Positions 23,480 through 33,346 of a stretch of DNA of 64,000 nt are shown here, piece by piece (position 1 is the stretch's first letter; each line of letters begins with the position of its first letter). The stretch lies in NCBI RefSeq assembly GCF_029227915.1, contig NC_079882.1, positions 21,085,001 through 21,149,000 of the forward strand, in the 5' to 3' direction. A model generated the notes under the pieces. It was not told the DNA's origin and did no database searches. It worked only from the letters and a program-made list of their open reading frames with translations. The stretch comes from Hydractinia symbiolongicarpus. Lineage: Eukaryota > Cnidaria > Hydrozoa > Anthoathecata > Hydractiniidae. Made by a program: the position numbers and the translations under genes.

Positions 23480-26400
23480 TTAAGGGTCGATCTGAAATAA
23501 AAAATTGCACACGTGTAACTCAAATATTCTTTGAATATCGTTGACGTGTCTGGGGGTGCATAATGGTGATATTACGACTACACAATGTAAATATACCTTT
23601 ATCGATACAGAGCTTCCTTTCGTTTTTCTTGTGTGGCCACTTCCTGACCGTTGTTTAAGAGATGCATCGCTATCCCATCTCTCTAATTCATCTCGAACAA
23701 GCTTCTCCATTTGTTCCCGTTTGTTATCATCACCGCCCTGTCCACCTTCGGAGATGCTATCCAAAAGTTTTGTCATGGTCTCGCGCCGTTTAATTTTTGC
23801 TTTATCCATTGCTTCTAACTTCAGCAAAACTGCATCGATTTTCGAAACAATGCTACCAATGCTATGTTCAACACGGTCGACTCTTCGACTTAGCCTAAAG
23901 ATATTCAAATTCATGTAAAACAGTGACTATTTCTAAATACAAAAAACCACGCAATAGTTTGTTAATAGACTTTTAAAATGCTTACACTGTAAATTCTTCA
24001 GATGGTATTCCATGATGGCCACCGCCCTCACTTCCATCATCACTGTCATCATCATCATCATCTCTCACATTCATCTTACTTTTCATTTTATCCGCGTCTG
24101 ATTTTGCACGTTCAACTTCCTCGATTTCTTCGTTCAACTCCGCCTATAATATGAAACAATCAAGAAAGTAGAAAGACAACGGGTGATTTTTTTTCTCCGT
24201 TTTTATAAAACCATGATGTACCTCTTGTCCTTCCAAGTCATTTTGCATTTTCTTTTGTTCGACTTCGTTCAATATGCGATCACCATCAAGATCGTATTTG
24301 GCAAACACTGCTTCAATCTCCGCATCCGCATGACCACGTCTATATTATAAATGGACAATTACTGAGAAATTTGTAATATAAGGAACATGCATTTAATCTA
24401 AAAGAATACTCACGCTTTTAGCTCAGCTCTCCATTCTTCAAAGTCGAGTTTGTTATCTTGATTGGTATCAGCGGTTTGTAGAGCTTTCTGAATGTCAACA
24501 ATCTTTTCGCGTTTGAATGACAGCTTACTCATCATTTTATCGTATCCTTTCTTGAAGTAATCACCGATCTCAAATTCACTTTCCTGCTGCGCTAAATCAG
24601 ATTTCACTTCAGCATATGTATCGTTGATGATAGCCAAAAACATGTTGATTAAAACGAAGAACACAAAGAATACATAAGTGATAAAGAAGATTGGACCGAG
24701 GATACGATTGGCATCTTCAATGGCGTGGAAATCAAAATCTCCAAGGATGATACGGAACAAGGTGAAGCTAAAAAATGCAATTTTTACAAGTCTAACATAC
24801 TTCGCTCACAAGAAATAACAAGTTTAAAAACTTAAACTTAGAAATACTTACACGCTGTCCAAGTAAGTACTGAAGTCTTTTACTTGAGTACCAAAAATTA
24901 GGTATCCCCATTGAGCATATGCCAAGAAGATGATGAAAAACATGACTGCAAAACCAGCGATATCTTTTGCACAACGAGCCAAAGTAGATTGTAATTGAGT
25001 CATGGTTTTGTTAAAACTGATGTATTTGAAAACCTACAAGACAAAAATTTAGGAAAACATAAACGTATATTCAATAAAAAATACTACGTCATTATAATAA
25101 TCCAAAACTAAAAAACAGGTTTACCTTAATCCATGCAAAGAACACGGCAACTGCAACGAAATCGTTAAACTGTTCTTGCCAGTAGCCAAGAACCTCAAAG
25201 TTAGCATATTGGTTGTCATTGGATAGCAAACCTTTTAAAAGATTATCGACTTCCAGTGTTCGATACAAATTGAACACAATACAGATAATTCCCATCAGGA
25301 TAACAACAATATCAAAGATATTCCAAAAGTCTTTGAAGTATTCGATTTTGTGTTTTTTAATTTCAATGATTTCTTCAATGGAGTAGTACAGCAAGAAAAG
25401 GATAAATAACCCTTCACAAGCCATTACTACATAATCCATTGTGGTAACATATCGAAGAAGCTTGAGGGTACGAAATTTAGAATAAGGTATGCAACCTCCA
25501 GTTGCAGGGTATTCCAAAACCAATCTACATAAAACAAAATAAACTATTTACAACTGTTTAAGTGTATTTTTTAAGTTGTGAAATGTATACTTTCATTTCA
25601 AGAAACCGTCCGCATTTACTCGATCCCCTTAAATGATTATAATAGAAAGTATTTAATGACCGCCTCCCTCGAATGATCGCCTTTCCTTAAATGAGCACCC
25701 TTGTATTTTTAAAAAAGGGTGCATCATTGATAGTCCTCAGAGAAAGCGCTTATTTGGAAATTATTATTGAGTAAAGCCAAAAATAAAACAAATTTAGTCC
25801 GTAGGGACATTTTCATTTCGTAAATAGTGGTGTCTTACAAGATTTGTTAAATTAACTTTTAAATTACATGCTCATATCAATGTTTAGTAATATACCAAAT
25901 AAGCGTCTCCCTGGAAGAGCGCCTCTCCTCAAATTTCTAAAATCAAATAAGGGCTTGTGTCCGTTTGAGTAAATACGGCAATTAACAGCGTTAATGAAAC
26001 CAAAGCACGAAACTTACGTGATAATGCAGAACAGATTGATGTTTGCATTGTAAACAGAGAAGTCAATAAAAACAGCTCGTGTACCCCGATCCAACCACAA
26101 GTTTTTCTAAAAGAAACAAAAGTTGTTTAAAGTTATGTAAGCCATCATAAAACTAAATGAAAAATATCTGCCACAACACAAATTACCTTTAAGTCTGCAA
26201 TTACACCTTTTGTTACACCCTTCTTGTCCGGTGAAAGTAACTGAGTGAAACCACCTCCTTCATACGTGGATATCCTGCCCCAAAAACTACGTCCTTCCAA
26301 TTCACTGGCAGTTGCATACGTCCAACTATAACAAATTTTATTATTTAATCCCAATAAAAGTATACCTGTATATATTACATATAGTTTTTCTTAATATATT

Positions 26401-29400
26401 ACAGCATAAACAAAATTAAAGGTAGTACGTACGCTGAACCATTCATTATTCCAAAAGATCGTTTGTCTTCAACACTTGGTGAGTAGGGAGCATAACACTC
26501 TTTAATCTCCTTTTTGAAGTCACTGTGAACACTAAAAGACACAAGAAAAGCTTTTACTTTCAAATTTTCTTCTTTTTGTTAACAAAAATCTATATTGATA
26601 AAATCTACATTTTTAGCTTACACGCAAGAATCATTTCGGACTCGAACTTGTCGTAATCTTGGTCTTCCCAAAATCTTATTTTCAAAGTAAATATATCCAC
26701 GTTCATTGCTTTTCACAGGTTCGTCGTTGTAGTACTTTTCCCAATACAATCCATTAACAAGTCCACCTTCTGCGTACTAAAAATGTAGAAAAACTAATAT
26801 ATTATTCAGATTTCCATATCGCAATGTATATGTCATATATGAATAGGTGGAGAGAAAAACAGTGAATGTTATTTGGTGTGTGTGCACTTACAGTCCAAAA
26901 GTCTTTCATTGTTGTAAATCCATTGAATCCTGTAGTCTCAACAAACAAATCTATGAATATATGGTGTGTATGTATACGTAAACAGTCATCAACCTGTTTT
27001 TACTTACTTCCCAGAAGCCTTGCATTGTGGTTATACTTTTAAAATCGTCCCCGTCAAAAAGATCTGCAGAACAAATTCATTTAATGCTATTGTTAATAAA
27101 GTTGGAAAGTACTTTAACTTGAGAAGCAAATTTTTTAAAAGATATTAAACGTGGTTCGATTTTTTTTTTTTAATTACACATACCTTTCATCACTTTGGTG
27201 AAATAATACATGGTACTGTTAGTCATACCAAAAGTCACTAAAAGAAAAAATAAGAATATTATTAAAACTGAAAAATAGGACATTCTCTACAATTTATATA
27301 CAAACATCTGAAGACTCACTGATGCACAGGATCACAATAAAAGCAATGTAAATGGCAAGCTCGCGAAGCGTTGTTTTAACATACAACTCTCGATCATCTC
27401 CAGTATCTTCTGTTAACCTAGTTTTCCATAGGCCTAAATAAAAAATCAGCCGGTCAACATACAATATTTTAAATATGTAATATTCCATTGTTTATTAGTT
27501 ACTAACTTCTTGGAAATCTTTGCTTTTTCCTATTCACAGTATTATTATGGATATCATTAAAATTTTTAGTTTGTGATTTATAAACTTTTTGGTGGCTTTT
27601 ATGTAGAATATAGTCAGTCTCAGCGTATAGTGGATTTAACCCTATATTCATTGCCTTAGCATCTGTTTTCTTCTTTTCATTTAAAATAGCCTTGCGGGGA
27701 AAAGACCGCACTCGTGGAACAAGCGGCATCACTTGTTCTTGACCTGGCACAAGCTATAAAATGTGTATATTTTTAGGAAAATGTTATTTTCTAGTTTATT
27801 AAAAAAAGCTAGGAAGTTAGGATCACGATTTGAGTTGTTTTCCTTTCATAAAAAGCAGCTGGTTGCATTTTTACATGCAATAAAAATTTGTTAGCTATTG
27901 CATAGCTGTGCTGATATCATGAACATTGGGCTAGAAATACAACAAAAACATTTGATTTCTAAAGATGCTAGCATTTGATATGACAGGTGAACAAAACAAC
28001 GAACACAGCAATTATAAATCATTAACGAAGGGTTTTTATGTCGTCTATTTTTATATTTTATAGAAAAAAAAGGTGTTAAAGGCAACCCAAGGCGAAAAAT
28101 TATGTTGAACTCATGTTGTAGAGCTTTCAACAAGTGTTTTTAACTTTTTTAAAAGCTGTTTTTATTCTCAAGATTTTCGCATTGAAATATTTTTAGATTT
28201 AATTATGCTGCATAAACTATGATGTCATAATGTATTGGGATGTCTGAAAGCCTTACGAGCTTGGAATCTGCATGTTGGTTAGCAATTATCGTAAGTAAAC
28301 ATATAGCGCTTATAAAAGCTTAACTACAATATTTAATTTTCTTAAATCTTTAAAGCCCTATTCTACAAAATTTAACTATTTTTATCTTGGAATTCCTCTA
28401 ATAAATTATGCATTAAACATTTCTCCTTGACTGATGATAGCAAAAATGCAGTTTGTTCTTGTTTTGTTTTAATATTTTTACTAAATTGACACAATCTAAC
28501 CTTTACGTTTGTCAAAATATAATTTTGGCATCGGGTAAGATATGGAAAAAAAATTTTTATTTTATTTTTTCTATTTATTGTACTTTATTTTTATGTGCAG
28601 GTAATATATCCTATACTTGCTGTTGTCCTGGGTATATATCACCAAAAGCAAATTTTTGGGGAGAGAAGCGGAGCTCATTTCCTCATTAAATAAGGCAATT
28701 ATAAGGGACGGTGGAGGGTTATAGGGTTTCCGCACCTATACATCAAAATTTCCAGTTTTCGTCAACTTTTTGAATGGGTTGCCGAGTAATTTATCTAATT
28801 TAAAGATGGTTCAGCGAGGATTGCAGTTAAGAGCAACTCTGTGTACTGTTTTATCCATGTGATCCATGGGTTACTTTTACTAATATCACGTGACCGTTTC
28901 TAAGATACATTACGCTTCAAACCCATATCGCTATGATCACAATGGACGGAACATCATTTTTAAGAAAACAAAGAAAGGGTAATTTATATAGTTGATATAT
29001 CATTACTTTTTTAACATGCAACATATTCCTTCTTAGTCTTACTCACACTTAAAGCTTCCTAGTATAAAACTACTGACTTAGCTGGAATAATAACAGAACT
29101 TAAGATAGCATATAGCTAGCTATTTTAGAACTAAGATAGCTTCCTAATAGAAATATTCTTTCAGATAGATTTTCTAGCTATAACTAGCTAGCTCTACATA
29201 TACTACACAGTGAGTGAGATAATTCTACACTGTTAGAATGCCCCAACACATAGCTGGTTCTAGCTACGATCGTCCATACAATTTGTTGTCTTTGGCAATT
29301 TTATACCAAAAGCTAAGAGCCAAAAAGTTACCAAAGTCAGCAAAAGAACATAGCTAGCTAGATATACACATTTTGCAAAATAACGTTTCGTCCACACTCA

Positions 29401-32400
29401 TGATCAGTTTAAATATAAAGGTTGATATGGTCACGTATAATCCTTTACGTTGCTCAGCCACAAATGTCACTTCTTAACATTGAATGACATGGAGGCGGAT
29501 TGAAAAGTCATATTTTTGTGAACGATTGTAACCATATTGGATGCACGTAACAAAAGACCCAGGGTAGTAAACATTGCCATTTTGTAGGTCAGAAAATCAA
29601 CTTTGCATGCACCAGTTTGTGTCAAGTTGCAGAAACAGAAATTATTTATATATCGAAAAACGTTTTTTGAAGTAACATCTACATTTTCTGTTACAGAGGC
29701 TTTGTTAATTCTGACAAGTTGTTCTTATGCAATTGTCAACATATTTTGAAAACCTTCAAATATATATTTCTTATTTAATTTCCTGATATGTATAGAAATA
29801 ATGTCATAATAATTTCTGCTTCTGTAACCTGACATGATCTTTACATCAGTGTGGGATATCATGCTTAACTCCAGCCTTAGCTAATTTCCAAGCTAGCCTA
29901 ATTAATTCCTATTATATATAGCTTTATATCCTACTGTCATAAAACTTGTTGTGCAAAATAAACATGTACCGCTGTTTCATTTTTAGCTGGGCAGGGTAAC
30001 AACAGGGAGTTTATGCTGTTTTATATTTAAATAAAGTTGCAATAAGTTTTTTTTGGAAAATGTGTTACGCCTGTCCGATGTCACGATTAATTTTTGATGT
30101 TTTACAGGAACTTTTCCCCTAAAATGTTGCAGGATTATTTTTGATTTAAGAGGGTTAAAATAGGTTATAATCTGTGTTTTTATTTTAAATGTGACAACAA
30201 CTTTTCCACAAAATAAAATGCTGAGTGGTTGTTTTAGCTGCCTATAAAGGTATTATGCCTATACAGATGGGCGACGCAATATACCTGTATATACTAAGCG
30301 CTTGGACTTATGTTAATGTCAGGCTGGTACCTGTGTTTCTATATAACTAAAGTTGCACTACAATTTTTTGTGTAAGGCTATTATGTGGATGTACGGCATT
30401 GTTTATCTGTACTAAGTGCTCACCCTGGATTAAAAATCCTTTTTTAAATTTTGCCAGGAACATTTTGAGAAAATTTGATACGATGGGCACAACATACGTA
30501 AATTGTTTTTTGGCAGGAAGGTTGTTTTTTAAGAAATGTATATTACACCTGATACACCTTAATGCTGTGTGCGCTACACAAAATTATTGATATAGTGCAT
30601 ACTTGTACTAAAGCGTGGCACAGGTGACAATTCCTAAAAATCCACCAGACATTTAATGTCCGGTCACAGTTACTTGTGACTTAACCAGACATTTTCACAC
30701 CTGGTTCCCCCGTCTAGTTAGTATGTGTGCTGTAAATCCGTAAGCATGTATAAGATGCACCTGTTAAGTTTTTCATCTATATATATATTTATGCCCTGTT
30801 GGTCTAATGGCTATGACACTCATGCAAATGAGAGATCCAAGTTCAAATCCTGGACAGGGCTAGGAAAAACATAATTATCTTGCACCTACAACAACTAGGT
30901 ATTCATAAGTGTATGCTATTAGCTATATTGAGTTTAGTAGTAATTTTTGAGTCGTAAAGGGGGGAGTTGCATACATTCATCACTTTAATTTATAGAGCCC
31001 AAAGATGCTTTGTTTTTGTAATGGATCTATCACTTTTTGTTAAAAAGTTTTGTGTTGATAAACCTGCTTTTTTTACTAAAAACCTTTTGCCTTTCTTGTG
31101 GACTTCTCTGATTATTTCTATATCTTGACTTTTTAATGTTGTTGTTATTGGAACCAAGGGCGTTATGACCGATTGTTTAAATACTGGAATTCGCTCATAA
31201 TTCTGCTAACATGATTCACTGTATATTGACTTGGTATAAATTTGAGACCTTTTTCTGAGCTTTTAAATTTGAAATATTTGCACCTAAATATTTCTAGAAT
31301 CATGGACTAATACGATACATAATAGTCTTTGAGTTGTAGTGGGGGGGGGTCTATTGAGGTGCCTGCCCCTGCCTTGCCGTTCCCTTGCCTTGCCAGCACT
31401 GACCGTGCCTCTGCCTACCCTTCCTATGCCTTGTCTGGTGCCTGCCTACTATGCCCTTGCCTATGCCTCCCATGCCTTGCCTACCCCTGCCTTGCTGATT
31501 CCTCTTCTCGTTTCCTTGCCTGCCTTTGCTGTGCCCCTTTCCTCTGTGCTTAATGCCTTTGCCTTTGCAACCTCTCCGCAACACTTTCTATATTGATTTG
31601 CTACTGAAAGATATCACTGCAAAATCCTAAATATGTCCCTTGTTGATAAACGTACTTTTAAATATAGATGGTTTCAAAAAATTATATGTAGTCATCAGGA
31701 TCAAGATGATGTCCTATAGATCTAATTCCCCTTAAATTTGGTTTCTTTATCCATCCCATAGCACCCTTATTATATATATATATACACCATTTTTTGCACA
31801 TGGGATATTTTGATTACAATTTTACCTCTCAGTAGCTATACAGTAATTTTAAAGCTTCTTGTATAACTTTTCTGCACCAGTACAATGTTGTTCTGAGAAA
31901 CATTTGAGACAGAATTTCATTTTGTGTTTGTCATTGAAAGCTTTTATGATTGAAGGGTGTTGAATAAAGGTTGTATTGTTGCTAGATATTTCTTTTTTAT
32001 GTATATACTTTATGTATTCATTGAACACAAGTTATGCCAAGATGGTTCCCAACCCCATAACATTTGTCATCATTGCTGCATGAGCTCTTGATGTGTTTGG
32101 CTTTATTATGTATGTTAACAAAGTACATAAAAAAATAATTTACCATGTTTAAAATTTTATGAAAGTGCAAAAACATGCTTTCATAAATTAAGTTTTTTCA
32201 ACTATGTGCACTAAACTGAATTACTCTTGTCACAAAAAGCTGTGATATTGTGATTTTAAAATGTGTGCGTGAAACTATAATAGATTTGTGCATAGAATTT
32301 GAAGAGTGAGACAGAAATCAGTTATATAGTCAGTTATTAGTACCCATAGAGAAAATAACTCTATTTATAAAACTACGGGAAATGCATGTTTTGGCAATTT

Positions 32401-33346
32401 CATAGAATTTCAAACTTTAATTTTTTGCATCTTCTAACTTTGTTAGCATGATAACCTCTTCAGAGTTTAAGTTGCTTGCTTATTTTCTGTATTGAAAAAA
32501 GAAAGTAAACATGGACATTATGAATAGTTCTCATTTCCTGAAGAAATAACTAGTCTCACTGCAAAAAATCTAGTTTGTTATTGGCAGTAGCCCTACTTAA
32601 AACATATGTGAAGAAACTGTAACTTTCCTTTCTCTGTAATAACAGCTGTCATCTGTCTGTCTCTGTACAAAATGGTAACTGCAGTTGCGTGACACATAAA
32701 ATGTGGTATATAAAAGACAGGTGAACCCGTAGATTTATCCACAGGCCACTGAATAGTTCTTTCATGGTCAGAGCCTTTATTTATAACAGTTTACTTCCTT
32801 TTTTTAATTGCCAATAAGATATAAAAAAGAAAGAATTATTTAAACAATGGTTAGCTGAAATTATGAAAACTTGTGTATGGACCCAAGCAAATCAAGATCT
32901 AAGGTTGCAATTTACAATATATTATATAGCTATATATATATATATATATATCATCATTTTTTCTACACATTTTGGTTGTGTTGGTTGTGGAAGATATTGC
33001 TGTAAAATGAGAAGAAGATAAAACTGGAAATGTTTGAAAACTTACTTCTTAAAGTTTTTAGGAATCTTGTAAAACAATCCACAGGTGGGGCTTTTCCATC
33101 TGCTCGAACATCACGAGTAACTTTAGTTTGCATGCTGTATGGTTCTGCTGCCATTGCTGAGGGTAAATCAACAGTGGCTTGTCTTGGACTGAAGTCCACG
33201 TCATCTTGTCCAGGTCCATCGTGATCATCAAGCCATGCTTTACGAGATGAAGCTGATTCTGGTCTTGATCTGCCCTGAAGTTCCATTTCATCTTGTCTCG
33301 TAAGACTTGTCTGAGATCCTTGAAGATTGCGCCTTTTGGCACTCAT
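23480..33346 (-). CDS. PKD2: Polycystin-2 (TRPP) cation channel, paralogue A
   Basis: Six-transmembrane Ca2+-permeable cation channel of ER and ciliary membranes. Exons: 33346-33046, 27433-27320, 27237-27184, one of 27063-27008 or 26950-26892, 26776-26622, 26531-26433, 26325-26187, 26106-26018, 25524-25125, 25033-24852, 24767-24414, 24339-24222, 24143-23986, 23894-23597, 23491-23480. Product 842-843 aa (human about 968). Order: cytosolic N-terminus, S1 ([13 protein letters not shown]), extracellular TOP domain (residues ~140-325, with NST, NDS and NGS glycosylation sequons), S2-S5, pore with LGD filter ([10 protein letters not shown], ~538-540), S6 ([20 protein letters not shown]), two EF-hand loops ([12 protein letters not shown] and [12 protein letters not shown]), acidic linker, and a coiled coil ([20 protein letters not shown]). 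The last coding exon is only 12 nt (Ile-Asp-Pro-stop); read-through of the preceding donor would instead add a longer tail. Intron 1 is 5.6 kb. Confidence 0.94.
25606..25979. mobile_element. Miniature inverted-repeat element in a PKD2-A intron
   Basis: The left end (CCGTCCGCATTTACTCGA) and right end (complement of GAGTAAATACGGC) are imperfect inverted repeats. The interior repeats phrases such as GAATGATCGCCT, AAATGAGCACCC and AATAAGCGTCTCCC, typical of small cnidarian elements. No coding content. Confidence 0.6.
26892..26950 (-). CDS. PKD2: PKD2-A alternative TOP-domain exon, copy 2
   Basis: A 59-nt exon with a consensus acceptor (CATAG) and donor (GTAAGTG). It enters in phase 1 and leaves in phase 0, encoding [20 protein letters not shown]. 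It is a diverged duplicate of the 56-nt exon at 27,008-27,063 and aligns with the single exon at 56,432-56,478 in PKD2-B. Vertebrate PC2 carries the corresponding segment just before the L-DGLYW motif. Which copy is used, and where, cannot be seen from DNA. Confidence 0.85.
27008..27063 (-). CDS. PKD2: PKD2-A alternative TOP-domain exon, copy 1
   Basis: A 56-nt exon with acceptor CTGCAG and donor GTAAGT, phase 1 in and phase 0 out, encoding [19 protein letters not shown]. It differs from its neighbour in the loop (DGDDFKSI versus VETTGFNGF) but keeps the TTM and FW positions. Because both copies are 2 modulo 3 in length, including both or skipping both shifts the frame. Exactly one must be chosen. 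Confidence 0.85.
27507..27753 (-). CDS. Putative alternative first exon of PKD2-A
   Basis: Open segment between exon 1 and exon 2. An ATG at 27,729 begins [15 protein letters not shown], and the segment runs ~74 codons to a GTTAGT donor ending in phase 1 (...RFPR plus one base). That phase fits exon 2 and would read [11 protein letters not shown]. Joining from exon 1 is out of frame, so it works only as a separate 5' end. The N-terminus would be basic and unlike that of exon 1. I recognise no domain. It may be a real alternative start or chance open sequence. Confidence 0.45.
30793..30860 (+). repeat. tRNA-like sequence, probably a SINE head or tRNA pseudogene
   Basis: Seven-base acceptor arms pair (GCCCTGT with ACAGGGC). 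An A-box-like TGGTCTAATGG and a B-box GTTCAAATCC are at tRNA spacing. The anticodon arm CTCAT-GCAA-ATGAG has only a 4-nt loop, and total length is 68, so a functional tRNA is unlikely. No CCA or T-run terminator follows directly. Confidence 0.55.
31361..31575. repeat. Degenerate TGCCT pentanucleotide satellite
   Basis: About 215 bp of pyrimidine-rich sequence built from TGCCT/TGCCC/TTGCC units, markedly more GC-rich than its surroundings. Three overlapping frames stay open because of the composition, not because of coding. Confidence 0.85.
32632..32746. repeat. Dispersed ~115 bp repeat, copy 3 (PKD2-A intron 1)
   Basis: Best preserved of three copies: TCATCTGTCTGTCTCTGTAC, AAAATGGTAACTGCAGTTGC, GACACATAAAATGTGGTATA and CCCGTAGATTTATCCACAGG in order. 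The last block is close to an inverted repeat around ATTTAT. Confidence 0.65.

Larger units (their letters stand above)
27754..33045. other. PKD2-A intron 1
   Basis: A 5.3 kb AT-rich stretch with no supported gene. It contains a tRNA-like sequence at 30,793-30,860, a TGCCT satellite at 31,361-31,575, a dispersed repeat at 32,632-32,746 and a TA run near 32,930-32,951. Clusters of AGCTAGC lie around 29,080-29,360. Confidence 0.6.

Noticed and set aside
30793-30860. Functional tRNA gene
   Set aside because: The anticodon loop is too short and the T stem has a mismatch; a SINE head or pseudogene is more likely.
31339-31596. 85-codon plus-strand frame rich in Leu, Pro and Ala
   Set aside because: It is a by-product of the TGCCT satellite; overlapping frames on both strands are equally open and no splice or start context supports coding.
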